Positions 53,284 to 62,382 of a DNA stretch of 64,000 nucleotides are shown piece after piece. Below the pieces are notes generated by a model. That model was given only the letters and a program-made list of their open reading frames with translations, was not told where the DNA came from and made no database searches. Each line of letters starts with the position of its first letter. Position 1 is the stretch's first letter. A program made the translations under genes and the position numbers. The stretch comes from Rhizobiaceae bacterium (GTDB lineage Bacteria; Pseudomonadota; Alphaproteobacteria; Rhizobiales; Rhizobiaceae): assembly GCA_017644005.1 (NCBI GenBank), contig JAEPMJ010000004.1, positions 124,001 through 188,000 of the forward strand, read 5' to 3'.

Positions 53284-54774
53284 ATGCTGTCCAGCCTCAT
53301 CAAGGGACAATTGAACCGGCTCGTCGCATCGGCGGCAGCTGCTGCCTTTCTGGCGATTGTGCCTGTTGCGCATGCGCAGGATGCGCTGCGTCCCTATGGT
53401 CCCGCTTCCGTTGCCGATCTCGCCGAGGGCCTGCTTTCCGCCGTCGTGAACATCTCGACCTCGCAGAACGTGGCCGGCGCGCGACCGAATGTACCGCCGC
53501 CGCAGATTCCCGAAGGTTCTCCGTTCCAGGATTTTTTTGACGACTTTTTTAACGACCGGGGCGGCCCTGCACCCGGTCCGCGCCGTGTCAATTCGCTCGG
53601 CTCCGGCTTTGTGGTCGATGCGGATGAAGGCATCATCATCACCAACAATCATGTGATCGCGGACGCGGATGAAATCGAGGTGAATTTCTCCGACGGTGCC
53701 ACGCTGAAAGCGGAGCTGATCGGGCGCGACGCGGAAATCGACCTCGCGGTTCTGAAAGTGGACCCGGAAGCACACAATCTTACGGCGGTTCAGTTCGGCG
53801 ATTCCGATGCGATCCGAATCGGCGACTGGGTGATGGCGATCGGCAATCCCTTCGGGCTTGGCGGTTCGGTGACGGTGGGCATCGTTTCGGCGCGCGACCG
53901 CAATATCAATAGCGGGCGCTATGACGACTTCATTCAGACCGATGCCGCGATCAACCGCGGCAATTCCGGCGGGCCGCTATTCAACATGAATGGCGAGGTG
54001 ATCGGCATCAATACCGCCATCATATCGCCGTCCGGCGGTTCGATCGGCATCGGTTTTGCCATTCCCTCCGAACTGGCTGTCGGCATCATCGATCAGTTAA
54101 GGCAGTTCGGGGAAACGCGGCGCGGATGGCTCGGCGTGCGCATTCAGCCTGTTTCGGCGGACGTGGCGGAAAGTCTGGGGCTCGACCGTGCGCGCGGCGT
54201 TCTGATCGCGGGTGTGGTGAAGGGTGGTCCCGTCGATGACGGGTCCATTCTACCGGGCGATGTGATCCTGAAATTCAACGGCAGAAATGTCGACGAGGTC
54301 CGCGATCTGCGGCGCATCGTCGCCGACACCGCTGTCGGTTCCGAGGCGGAGCTCGTAGTGCTGCGCAAAGGCGAGGAGATAACCGTCACGGTGAAGCTGG
54401 GGCGGCTGGAGGAAAACAGCGATGTCGCCTCGTCCGAGCACGAAGGCGGCGACAACGAGACCGGCCAACTGGCAACAGCGTCGGTTCTGGGCATGACGAT
54501 CGCGGAACTCAATGAGGAAACGCGGGCGCAGTTCGAAATCTCCGACGACGTCAACGGCGTGGTCATTGTGGAAGTTGATCCCAATTCGGCAGCGGGCGAC
54601 AAGGGCATTGTGGCCGGCGACGTCATCACGGAGATCGCGCAGGAATCGGTATCGACGCCGCAGGACGTTCTCGACAGGATCGGAACGCTTCAGGGACAAG
54701 GGCGCAGGAATGCGCTTCTGATGCTCTCGTCCCGCAATGGCGATCTGCGCTTTGAGACAGTGCGCATGAACTGA
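53284..54774 (+). CDS. degP: Periplasmic serine protease/chaperone DegP (Do family)
   Basis: DegP degrades or holds misfolded envelope proteins. The 496-residue protein has a signal peptide (about 1-37, ending VAHAQ) and a protease domain with the His in TNNHVIAD, the Asp in DLAVLK and the Ser in GNSGGPLFN. Two PDZ domains follow at about 270-360 and 385-485. I chose ATG 53284, which has GGGAG 8 nt upstream; GTG 53263 would add seven residues. A terminator follows directly. It is the last gene of the hflKC group. Confidence 0.95.
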   Translation: MLSSLIKGQLNRLVASAAAAAFLAIVPVAHAQDALRPYGPASVADLAEGLLSAVVNISTSQNVAGARPNVPPPQIPEGSPFQDFFDDFFNDRGGPAPGPRRVNSLGSGFVVDADEGIIITNNHVIADADEIEVNFSDGATLKAELIGRDAEIDLAVLKVDPEAHNLTAVQFGDSDAIRIGDWVMAIGNPFGLGGSVTVGIVSARDRNINSGRYDDFIQTDAAINRGNSGGPLFNMNGEVIGINTAIISPSGGSIGIGFAIPSELAVGIIDQLRQFGETRRGWLGVRIQPVSADVAESLGLDRARGVLIAGVVKGGPVDDGSILPGDVILKFNGRNVDEVRDLRRIVADTAVGSEAELVVLRKGEEITVTVKLGRLEENSDVASSEHEGGDNETGQLATASVLGMTIAELNEETRAQFEISDDVNGVVIVEVDPNSAAGDKGIVAGDVITEIAQESVSTPQDVLDRIGTLQGQGRRNALLMLSSRNGDLRFETVRMN

Positions 54775-54798
54775 GTCCGGTTCTCCGGACAGCCTTTT
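54775..54798 (+). terminator. Intrinsic terminator after degP
   Basis: GTCCGG (54775-54780), loop TTCT and CCGGAC (54785-54790) form a stem, with TTTT at 54795-54798. It lies between the convergent degP and serB genes. Confidence 0.65.
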
Positions 54799-54820
54799 GA
54801 CTTTACGAAAATGCCGTGCG

Positions 54821-55708
54821 TCAGGGAGCGAACTGCTCGCGCCGGTAGCCTTGCAGGTAAAGCAGGGCGGTCAGGTCGCCGTGATCGATGCGGATCCGCG
54901 CGGCGGCAGCGACAGCGGGCTTGGCATGGAGCGCGACGCCGGTGCCGGCGAGGTTGATCATGTCGAGATCGTTTGCACCGTCACCGACAGCGAGTGCTTC
55001 TGCCGGCGTGATGCCGCGCTTGGCCGTAATGTCACGCAATGCGGCGGCTTTTGCCTCTCGCCCCATGATGGGTGCGGCGACTCGGCCGGTTAGTTTGCCG
55101 TTTTCGACGATCAACCGATTGGCTCGGTTTTCCTGAAATCCGAGCTGCACCGCGATGCGGCTGGTGAAGGCGTCGAAGCCACCCGAAACGAGAGCCGTCC
55201 ATGCGCCATCGCGATTCATGGTCGCGACAAGTTCGCGCCCGCCGCTCGCCAGCGTGATGCGGGTTTTGACCACCTGATCGATGACTGCTTCGTCCAGGCC
55301 GGCGAGCAGCGCCACGCGCTCACGCAGCGCCGGTTCGAAGTCGATCTCGCCGTTCATAGCCCGGGCCGTTATTGCGGCGATACGCGACTTGAGACCGACT
55401 GCCTCGCCGAGTTCGTCGATGCATTCCTGGTCGATCATGGTGGAATCCATGTCGGCGATGAGCAACTTCTTGCGACGGCCGGCGCTTTCCTGAATGGCGA
55501 CGTCTATCGGCGCGCTGGCCAGAAGCGGCGCAAGCCTGGACTGAGCTTCCGTTGCGGTGGCGCCTTGCGGCAATGCCAGGTCACAGGCGACATCGGCGGC
55601 GAGCCATTCTATATGCTTGGCTTCGAGCAGGCGGGCGGCATCTTTGGCGAGCGGGAGCGAAAGTGCGGCGGCTGCGGGGTTGGAGATGAGCGTGGCGACT
55701 AGGGGCAT
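54821..55708 (-). CDS. serB: Phosphoserine phosphatase SerB
   Basis: SerB makes L-serine from phosphoserine, the last step of serine synthesis. It has 295 residues: an N-terminal ACT-like part (about 1-75) and a HAD domain with the nucleophile in [17 protein letters not shown] near residue 87, motif [10 protein letters not shown], and motif [21 protein letters not shown] 55708 gives the family N-terminus (MPLVATLIS); the open frame upstream runs over miaA and is not coding. It is divergent from miaA, with 30 bp between. Confidence 0.95.
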   Translation of the reverse strand: MPLVATLISNPAAAALSLPLAKDAARLLEAKHIEWLAADVACDLALPQGATATEAQSRLAPLLASAPIDVAIQESAGRRKKLLIADMDSTMIDQECIDELGEAVGLKSRIAAITARAMNGEIDFEPALRERVALLAGLDEAVIDQVVKTRITLASGGRELVATMNRDGAWTALVSGGFDAFTSRIAVQLGFQENRANRLIVENGKLTGRVAAPIMGREAKAAALRDITAKRGITPAEALAVGDGANDLDMINLAGTGVALHAKPAVAAAARIRIDHGDLTALLYLQGYRREQFAP

Positions 55709-55738
55709 CGGCCGGCCGGAATTCGGGGGATCGGGAGA

Positions 55739-56629
55739 ATGCTGAAGAACGCGATCCTGATAGCGGGCCCGACCGCGAGCGGCAAGTCGGCCCTGGCGCT
55801 GAGGCTTGCACGCGAAACCGGCGGAACGATCGTCAACGCGGATTCCATGCAGGTCTACTCGGTACTCGACCGGCTGACGGCAAGACCTGATGCCGCCGAT
55901 CTCGAAGCCCTGCCGCATCGTCTTTACGGGCATGTCCATCCCGCGGATGACTATTCGACCGGACACTGGCTGCGCGATGTCGGCGGACTGATCGAAAGCG
56001 GCGAATTCCGGGAGCGCAAGGCAGTTTTTTGCGGCGGAACGGGGCTTTATTTCAAGGCGCTGCTCGAGGGGCTTTCGCGCATGCCCGACGTATCAGCGTC
56101 GATTCGCGAAGGCTGGCGGCGCAGGCTTTCCGAGGACGGGCCGGAAAAACTCCATGAAGTTCTGGCGCGGGATGACCCCGACGTGGCTGCAAAACTGAAA
56201 CCCGCCGATGGGCAACGTATCGTGCGGGCGCTCGAGGTGCTTGAAGCGTCGGGGCGTTCGATCCTGGACTGGCAGCGCGATCGGGATTTGCCGCTGGTCG
56301 ACACTGCCAGCGCGAGGATGATCCTGATCGAACCGGACCGGAGCGAGCTCGACCGGCGGATCGTGCAGCGGTTCGCAAAGATGTTGGATGACGGAGCGGT
56401 AGACGAGGTCCGACTGCTGCTGGCACTTGGTCTCGATGCCGGCAAACCGGCGATGAAGGCGATCGGCGTGCGCGAGATTGGCGCATATCTGAGGGGCGAA
56501 GCAACGCGTGAAGAGGCGATCGAAAATGCACGTATCGCAACGCGTCAGTATGCCAAGCGGCAAATCACCTGGTTTCGCAATCAGACCGGGCCCCAGTGGC
56601 TGAAGATCAGCGAACCCAAGCTACTGTGA
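55739..56629 (+). CDS. miaA: tRNA dimethylallyltransferase MiaA
   Basis: MiaA prenylates A37 of tRNAs that read UNN codons. The 296-residue protein has the P-loop [13 protein letters not shown] near residues 8-20, [52 protein letters not shown] and [30 protein letters not shown], all family signatures. ATG 55739 follows serB's start divergently. The end of the gene is 109 bp before a diguanylate cyclase gene, with no clear terminator. Confidence 0.96.
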   Translation: MLKNAILIAGPTASGKSALALRLARETGGTIVNADSMQVYSVLDRLTARPDAADLEALPHRLYGHVHPADDYSTGHWLRDVGGLIESGEFRERKAVFCGGTGLYFKALLEGLSRMPDVSASIREGWRRRLSEDGPEKLHEVLARDDPDVAAKLKPADGQRIVRALEVLEASGRSILDWQRDRDLPLVDTASARMILIEPDRSELDRRIVQRFAKMLDDGAVDEVRLLLALGLDAGKPAMKAIGVREIGAYLRGEATREEAIENARIATRQYAKRQITWFRNQTGPQWLKISEPKLL

Positions 56630-56738
56630 GGCGCCTAGACATGACGTTACGTAAATTTTGGAATTTCACGCCGGAATTAACCTCACGTAAGGCGGCCCTG
56701 TGAGATAGGTAGCGCCGGGAATATTCTCGTGGGGATTC

Positions 56739-57533
56739 ATGCGGTTTCACAAGTCGGAATCGGCATTCTTCGTCTTTATGGCCCTCATCCTCGGTGCGGG
56801 CCTGCTGACGGTTTACGCGTACGGGATTATTCTCGACCCGAACGGCTATTTTGCCGTACCGCGGGGCTTCGAAGCGGCTTCATTCGTCGGCCAACTGATG
56901 TTTGCCTCGGGCGTATTGCTGGCGACGGCCCTGTTTTTCGGCATGTTCCTGATTTACCCGCTGATCAGAACCCAGGCGCGCGAAGGCTATGCGTTGCGCG
57001 AGATGACAGAATCGCTGAGTGCCCGCTCCGAGACGCTGGAACATGCGGCACTGACGGATTCACTGACGGGGATGCAAAACCGGCGTTATTTCGACGATGC
57101 GCTGCGCGAATATCTGGACGAATTCCGCCGTGTCGATAAGCCGGTCGGCCTCATGATTCTCGATCTCGACCATTTCAAGCAGGTGAACGACACGCATGGG
57201 CACGATGTCGGCGACAGGGTGCTCAAGGAGGTTGCCAACTGCCTGCGCGACCTGACCCGATTTCATGACGTCGTGGCACGACTGGGAGGCGAGGAGTTCG
57301 CCGTCGTTGCACCGAACATGGCAGACGACGCCCTGATCAAGCTCGCAGAGCGTATCCGCAAGGCGGTTGCCGCGCTGACGCTTACGACCTCCGGCAATGT
57401 CAGGCTCAAGGTGACGACGTCGATCGGTCTAGCGGTGTGGGACAGGAAGGAAACCGCGGACGAGTTCTTCCGGCGGGCCGACAAGCAGTTGTACCAGGCC
57501 AAGCGGCAGGGCCGGAACCGGGTCTGCGCCTAG
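56739..57533 (+). CDS. Membrane diguanylate cyclase (GGDEF domain, GGEEF with I-site)
   Basis: The 264-residue protein has two transmembrane helices (about 8-28 and 51-75) and a GGDEF domain at about 100-260. The active site is GGEEF in VVARLGGEEFAVV. An RxxD inhibitory site (RFHD) stands exactly five residues before it, so product inhibition by c-di-GMP is expected. Other signatures are ALTDSLTGMQNRRYF, LDLDHFKQVNDTHGHDVGD and RADKQLYQAKRQGRNRV. No PAS or other sensor domain is visible; the membrane part itself may sense. One GATTC site lies just before the start. Confidence 0.92.
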   Translation: MRFHKSESAFFVFMALILGAGLLTVYAYGIILDPNGYFAVPRGFEAASFVGQLMFASGVLLATALFFGMFLIYPLIRTQAREGYALREMTESLSARSETLEHAALTDSLTGMQNRRYFDDALREYLDEFRRVDKPVGLMILDLDHFKQVNDTHGHDVGDRVLKEVANCLRDLTRFHDVVARLGGEEFAVVAPNMADDALIKLAERIRKAVAALTLTTSGNVRLKVTTSIGLAVWDRKETADEFFRRADKQLYQAKRQGRNRVCA

Positions 57534-57641
57534 GGTCTGCCGGGGCGGCCCAGCGCAACCGCCGTGGATTCATGCAGGTCCAGCCGAGTACAAGCCGGAT
57601 CAAAATTCCGGCGATTGCCGAGGTAATGGACGTCGATCCTC

Positions 57642-59459
57642 CTAGCGGAGCCTGTCGCGGGGCAGGTTGTCATAGGCCCTGCGCCCGTAGACGCTGTCGC
57701 GACTGTAGTCCGCCTCACCGTCATCGCGCCGGAAACCGTCATTCAGGCGGCGGCGCAGCGATGTGCCAGCGCCGAATATATCGTCTTCCTCGCTCTGCTT
57801 CGGCAAATTGCGCATGCGATCCACCAGCTCGCGCAGGTCGATACTGCTTTCAACCGGTTCGCCCAACGTGTTGGACTTGGCCACTGATCCGGGGATCAGC
57901 GATGCCGACTGTTTTTCGAACTTCAACCGCATTGTGGTGGCCACACCCTCGCCGAAGGCGATCGCCTCGCGTTGGCCCATCGAGGACAGGAACGAAAGCG
58001 TGGAGGCGGAGGAATCGGCGATGGCCGAGCGAATGATGTCCTGGTCGCGCTCGTTGGCAAGTCGCATTGCGAAGACGGTCGAGCATTGGGACAGAATTGT
58101 GGAATCCAGTTCGCCGGGACGCTGCGTCACCACCCCGAGATAGCAGCCATATTTGCGGCCTTCCTTGGCGATGCGCGACAGCGCGTAGCGGGTCGGTGCA
58201 AAGCCCAGTCGCGTGTCTGCGGGTATGTAGCGGTGCGCTTCCTCGCACAGCACCAGAAGCTTCAGCCTGCCGTCGCTCCACAGCGCAACATCGAAGGCGA
58301 GGCGCGCGACCACCGAGCAGACCGAATTCACCACTTCCGCAGGCATGCCGGCCATTTCCAGACAGGTGATCGGCCGCCCGTTATGCGGGATCCGGAAAAT
58401 GTTGCCGATCGTATCCTCGAAAGTGTCTTCATACAGGCGCGAATTGAACATGAACTTGTAGCGCGGGTCGTTCATGGCCGATTCAAGCCGGTTGCGAAGT
58501 GCGCGATAGGCCGGACGGTCGGTCTTGCTGTCGAGCAGGCCCATACGATCCGAGATGAGGTGGATCAGGTCTGCCATGCGATAGGGAACCGGCGTGTCGG
58601 CCGTAATGACGCCGGATTCGGCGCTGCGCTTCAATTGCACCTGCTGGCCGCCACCGCGGAAAAGCTGCTTTGCCTGGGGTATGAGGGCGCGAAGCAGGTC
58701 GACTTCCTGCGGGTCGGGCTCGCGGCCGCGATATAGAACCTCGACGAACTCTTCCAGCCGGAAAAGCCAGAAAGGCAGGTCGAGGGTGGCAGGATCGATG
58801 CGGATGGACTGGTCGGGAAACGTAGCCGCGAATTCGTTATGCGGGTCGAGAATGAGCACATGCAGGTCGGGACGCGCAGCGATCGCCTTGCGCAGGAGCA
58901 GCGACACCGCCGTCGATTTGCCGACGCCGGTCGTCCCGACAATCGCAAAATGGCGGCTCAGGGTATCGTCGATCGAAACGCAGGCCGAAATCGAGTCGTC
59001 CTGGGACAGAGTGCCTATCTGAATGCTGCGCTTGCTGCCCAGGTCGAAGATAGCCCGCAGATCGTCGGCGCGTATGCGGTGAGCCGGTGCCCCAATCTCC
59101 GGATACACGGTGATGCCCCGATCGAAGACGGGACGACGGCCAATGTCGCGTATTTCGCCAATCAGTTCGACGTTGACCTGTACCGTGTTCTCGGCAGCTT
59201 CACTCCAGCTGTGTCCCGGGCTATCGATCGAATACACCAGGCCGACGGTACGGATCTCACCCAAATTGACCGAGATCATCCTGCCGACGGCCCATTGGCC
59301 GGTGGTCTGGCCCCTGGCGTCGCTGGCGAACGCAGCAATGGTCGCGCGCGCGCCGTCGCAATAGACGACGCGTCCCAGCAGACGATCGTGTGGCTGAGCC
59401 ACCGTCCGCCGTTCCTGACTGGTTGTCTCGGGGTCCACAGAACCCCCTTCAACATACAT
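57642..59459 (-). CDS. HerA-type ATPase (DUF87, FtsK/HerA superfamily)
   Basis: The 605-residue protein has an N-terminal HAS-barrel-like beta domain (about 25-140, LGRVVYCDGARATIAAFA) and a HerA/FtsK ATPase core: Walker A GTTGVGKSTAVSLLL near residue 193, Walker B region LKLLVLCEEAHRYIP near 390, and a C-terminal SIAD/NERDQDIIRSAI region. HerA ATPases are hexameric DNA translocases that pair with NurA in archaea. No nuclease, SIR2 or DUF4297 partner gene is adjacent here, so its role is unknown. ATG 59459 is chosen; ATG 59474 and a much longer frame over the ilv leader are less likely. Confidence 0.85.
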   Translation of the reverse strand: MYVEGGSVDPETTSQERRTVAQPHDRLLGRVVYCDGARATIAAFASDARGQTTGQWAVGRMISVNLGEIRTVGLVYSIDSPGHSWSEAAENTVQVNVELIGEIRDIGRRPVFDRGITVYPEIGAPAHRIRADDLRAIFDLGSKRSIQIGTLSQDDSISACVSIDDTLSRHFAIVGTTGVGKSTAVSLLLRKAIAARPDLHVLILDPHNEFAATFPDQSIRIDPATLDLPFWLFRLEEFVEVLYRGREPDPQEVDLLRALIPQAKQLFRGGGQQVQLKRSAESGVITADTPVPYRMADLIHLISDRMGLLDSKTDRPAYRALRNRLESAMNDPRYKFMFNSRLYEDTFEDTIGNIFRIPHNGRPITCLEMAGMPAEVVNSVCSVVARLAFDVALWSDGRLKLLVLCEEAHRYIPADTRLGFAPTRYALSRIAKEGRKYGCYLGVVTQRPGELDSTILSQCSTVFAMRLANERDQDIIRSAIADSSASTLSFLSSMGQREAIAFGEGVATTMRLKFEKQSASLIPGSVAKSNTLGEPVESSIDLRELVDRMRNLPKQSEEDDIFGAGTSLRRRLNDGFRRDDGEADYSRDSVYGRRAYDNLPRDRLR

Positions 59460-59593
59460 ACCAACTGCCCCCATCTGCGCCCGGCAGTGTTCGCACAAGA
59501 GAGTTAATTGTCGGTGTCGGTGAGTGCCATCGGAGCGATAATTTGCCGCCGACCGGCTGAAAACGGCGAATCCGCCGACACAACACAACCGCG

Positions 59594-59623
59594 TTGACTT
59601 GCATTGCGGTTCGCATCTATTGT
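59594..59623 (+). promoter_or_regulatory. Predicted ilv operon promoter
   Basis: TTGACT (59594-59599) and TATTGT (59618-59623) are 18 bp apart. The expected start site is about 59629-59631, which coincides with the AUG of the leader peptide. Confidence 0.65.
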
Positions 59624-59630
59624 CCGCGCC

Positions 59631-59684
59631 ATGATAAAGAAGATCATTCTCGTAGTAGGACGGCGCATGGGCAAGGCGGTGTAA
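59631..59684 (+). CDS. ilv leader peptide (17 aa)
   Basis: The peptide is MIKKIILVVGRRMGKAV, with seven of 17 codons for Ile, Leu or Val (ATA, ATC, ATT, CTC, GTA, GTA, GTG). Its stop lies within a hairpin, GGCGGT (59675-59680) with ACCGCC (59684-59689), that precedes an attenuator. Such a leader senses charged Ile, Leu and Val tRNA. Because the predicted promoter ends only 7 bp upstream, the mRNA is probably leaderless, with no room for a ribosome-binding site. Confidence 0.8.
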   Translation: MIKKIILVVGRRMGKAV

Positions 59685-59715
59685 CCGCCGGGCGAAAGCA
59701 CCATGCGCAACGAAC

Positions 59716-59739
59716 AGGCTCCCTCGAGGGGCCTTTTTT
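59716..59739 (+). terminator. Attenuator terminator of the ilv operon
   Basis: AGGCTCC (59716-59722), a C-TCGA loop region, GGGGCCT (59728-59734) and a TTTTTT run form an intrinsic terminator, 57 bp before ilvB. With the leader peptide this makes a transcription attenuator for acetolactate synthase. Confidence 0.85.
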
Positions 59740-59796
59740 ATTGGCCGCGCGCGGATTAAAGGACACCTGCGCAAGACGACAGACGGGGCAGAGATT

Positions 59797-61584
59797 ATGA
59801 GTAACGGCAAGGCAGACGCTGACGACAACCGGATGACAGGAGCGGAGATCGTCGTGCGCGCGCTGCGCGACAACGGTGTGGAACATATTTTCGGCTATCC
59901 GGGCGGCGCGGTTCTGCCGATCTATGACGAGCTTTTCCAGCAGGAAGAGGTCGAGCACATTCTGGTGCGGCACGAGCAGGGAGCAGGGCACGCAGCCGAA
60001 GGTTATGCACGCTCCACCGGCAAGACGGGGGTAATGCTGGTGACCTCGGGACCCGGTGCCACCAATGCCGTGACGCCGCTGCAGGATGCCCTGATGGATT
60101 CCATTCCATTGGTGTGCATCACCGGCCAGGTGCCGACCACGCTGATCGGCTCTGACGCCTTTCAGGAGTGCGACACGGTCGGCATCACCCGACCCTGTAC
60201 CAAACACAACTGGCTGGTGAAGGACGTCAACGAGCTTGCGGCAACGATCCACGAGGCCTTTCATGTCGCTTCGACCGGGCGGCCCGGGCCCGTGGTCGTG
60301 GACATTCCAAAAGACGTTCAGTTCGCGACCGGCAGCTATGTTTCACCGCAGACGGCGCCGCGCACCAGCTATCAGCCCAAGATGCAGGGCGACCTGGAGC
60401 GGATTAAGGAAGCGGTGAAGCTCATGGCGGGTGCCAAGCGCCCGGTGCTCTATACCGGCGGCGGCGTTATCAATTCGGGGCCGGAAGCGTGCCATCTCCT
60501 GCGTGAACTCGTCGAGCTCACCGGTTTTCCGATCACCTCGACCCTGATGGGTCTGGGCGCCTATCCGGCGTCGGGCGACAACTGGCTCGGAATGCTGGGT
60601 ATGCATGGCAGCTACGAAGCCAATCTCGCCATGCATGGCTGCGACGTGATGGTATGCCTGGGCGCGCGCTTTGATGACCGGATCACCGGCAGGCTCGATG
60701 CGTTTTCGCCGAATTCGCGCAAAATCCATGTCGATATCGATCCGTCGTCGATCAACAAGAATGTGCGCGTCGACGTTCCGATCATGGGCGATGTCGGCCG
60801 TGTACTGGAAGATATGGTGCGGTTGTGGCGCGCGACCGTGAAGGCCGACAAAAAGGCGATCGCGCCATGGTGGAAAGAGATCGAGGGCTGGCGCGCCCGG
60901 GACTCCTTTGCCTACCGCCCGTCCGACGACGTGATCATGCCGCAATATGCAATCGAGCGGCTCTACGAACTGACCAAGGATCGCGACGTCTACATCACCA
61001 CGGAGGTGGGCCAGCACCAGATGTGGGCGGCGCAGCATTTCGGCTTCGAGGCACCCAATCGCTGGATGACTTCAGGCGGCCTCGGCACGATGGGGTATGG
61101 CCTGCCGGCAGCCTTCGGCGTGCAGATCGCACATCCCGACGCGCTGGTGATCGACATAGCCGGCGACGCTTCGGTGCTCATGACGATCCAGGAGATGTCG
61201 GCGGCGGTGCAGCACAACGCACCGATCAAGATTTTCATCCTGAACAATCAGTATATGGGCATGGTCAGGCAGTGGCAGCAACTGCTCCACGGCAACCGGC
61301 TGTCGCATTCATATACGGAGGCGCTGCCGGATTTCGTGAAGCTCGCGGAAGCTTATGGCGGCCACGGCATTCGTTGCGAAAAGCCGGGCGACCTGGACGA
61401 CGCGATCAGGGAGATGATCGAGGTGAAGAAACCGGTGATCTTCGATTGCCGTGTGGCCAATCTCGCCAACTGCTTCCCGATGATCCCTTCCGGTAAGGCA
61501 CATAATGAGATGCTGCTGCCGGACGAGGCGACCGACGAAGCGGTTGCGACTGCAATCGACGCCAAGGGACGCGAGCTGGTGTAG
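59797..61584 (+). CDS. ilvB: Acetolactate synthase large subunit
   Basis: This thiamine-diphosphate and FAD enzyme makes acetolactate or acetohydroxybutyrate for Val, Leu and Ile synthesis. The 595-residue protein has the N-terminal ThDP domain (GYPGGAVLPIYDEL, with the catalytic Glu in RHEQGAGHAAEGYARS), a central FAD-binding domain (CLGARFDDRITGRLDAF) and the C-terminal ThDP domain (GDASVLMTIQEMSAA ... ILNNQYMGMVRQW, with Asp and Asn as the cofactor metal ligands). The start is ATG 59797. It is expressed from the attenuated leader and co-transcribed with ilvH. Confidence 0.97.
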   Translation: MSNGKADADDNRMTGAEIVVRALRDNGVEHIFGYPGGAVLPIYDELFQQEEVEHILVRHEQGAGHAAEGYARSTGKTGVMLVTSGPGATNAVTPLQDALMDSIPLVCITGQVPTTLIGSDAFQECDTVGITRPCTKHNWLVKDVNELAATIHEAFHVASTGRPGPVVVDIPKDVQFATGSYVSPQTAPRTSYQPKMQGDLERIKEAVKLMAGAKRPVLYTGGGVINSGPEACHLLRELVELTGFPITSTLMGLGAYPASGDNWLGMLGMHGSYEANLAMHGCDVMVCLGARFDDRITGRLDAFSPNSRKIHVDIDPSSINKNVRVDVPIMGDVGRVLEDMVRLWRATVKADKKAIAPWWKEIEGWRARDSFAYRPSDDVIMPQYAIERLYELTKDRDVYITTEVGQHQMWAAQHFGFEAPNRWMTSGGLGTMGYGLPAAFGVQIAHPDALVIDIAGDASVLMTIQEMSAAVQHNAPIKIFILNNQYMGMVRQWQQLLHGNRLSHSYTEALPDFVKLAEAYGGHGIRCEKPGDLDDAIREMIEVKKPVIFDCRVANLANCFPMIPSGKAHNEMLLPDEATDEAVATAIDAKGRELV

Positions 61585-61621
61585 GCAAACGCCGCCCGGG
61601 AAACCAATCAGGACAAGACAA

Positions 61622-62197
61622 ATGAACGCCCAGCACCTTCAACCGACCGGCTCCGCCTACTTCATCGCCAAGGAGACCGAGTTCCCGGAAAACCACACGC
61701 TATCGATACTGGTCGACAACGAACCGGGTGTGCTTGCGCGGGTGATCGGCCTGTTTTCAGGCCGCGGCTACAACATCGACAGCCTCACGGTTTCCGAAAC
61801 CGAACATGAGAAGCACCTGTCGCGCATCACGATCGCGACACGCGGCACGCCGCATGTGCTGGAGCAGATACGCCATCAGCTCGAGCGCATAGTACCGGTC
61901 CACCGGGTGATCGACCTGTCCGTTGTTGCAAAGGAGCGCGGGCAGGAGCGCCCGCTGGAACGCGAGCTGGCGCTGGTGAAGGTGCAGGGCAAGGGCGAGG
62001 ACCGTGTGGAAGCGCTGCGCCTGGCCGATGCGTTCCGCGCCAGCGTGATCGACGCCAACACCGAACATTTCATCTTCGAGATCACAGGTAGGGTCTCCAA
62101 GATCGAACAGTTCATTGCGATCATGAAGCCGCTCGGACTTGTCGAAGTGTGCCGCACCGGTGTGGCGGCCATGAACCGCGGCGCGGAGGGAATGTAG
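61622..62197 (+). CDS. ilvH: Acetolactate synthase small (regulatory) subunit
   Basis: This is the regulatory subunit that activates the large subunit and mediates valine feedback inhibition. The 191-residue protein has an N-terminal ACT domain (about 24-97, HTLSILVDNEPGVLARVIGLF ... GRGYNIDSLTV) and a C-terminal domain (about 110-185, LALVKVQ ... FIFEITGRVSKIEQFI). ATG 61622 lies 37 bp after the ilvB stop; longer frames start inside ilvB. This is the conserved ilvB-ilvH order. Confidence 0.96.
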   Translation: MNAQHLQPTGSAYFIAKETEFPENHTLSILVDNEPGVLARVIGLFSGRGYNIDSLTVSETEHEKHLSRITIATRGTPHVLEQIRHQLERIVPVHRVIDLSVVAKERGQERPLERELALVKVQGKGEDRVEALRLADAFRASVIDANTEHFIFEITGRVSKIEQFIAIMKPLGLVEVCRTGVAAMNRGAEGM

Positions 62198-62349
62198 GCG
62201 CAGCCTGCCGTTCTTCCCGCATCGCCTTCTATGCCGGCTGTTGACCGCCGCCGGTGAACAACGTGCAATTATCGGCCAACTGATCGGCACCGGGCGTGTC
62301 TGAGCCAATCGGGATATCGGGCTGCCATAACGTAAAATTCCGGAATCAG

Positions 62350-62366
62350 GGTCAGTATTACTGACC
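62350..62366. promoter_or_regulatory. Perfect 17-bp palindrome upstream of the LysE-type exporter
   Basis: GGTCAGTATTACTGACC is a perfect dyad of 8-bp arms about one central base, 17 bp before the exporter start, overlapping the expected ribosome-binding or promoter zone. It looks like an operator for a dimeric regulator. No regulator gene is adjacent in the window. Confidence 0.6.
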
Positions 62367-62382
62367 TAAATGGGAGGCGCGC

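Noticed and set aside
57642..59873. Antiphage HerA system
   Set aside because: No SIR2, DUF4297 or nuclease gene is adjacent; the flanks are housekeeping genes.
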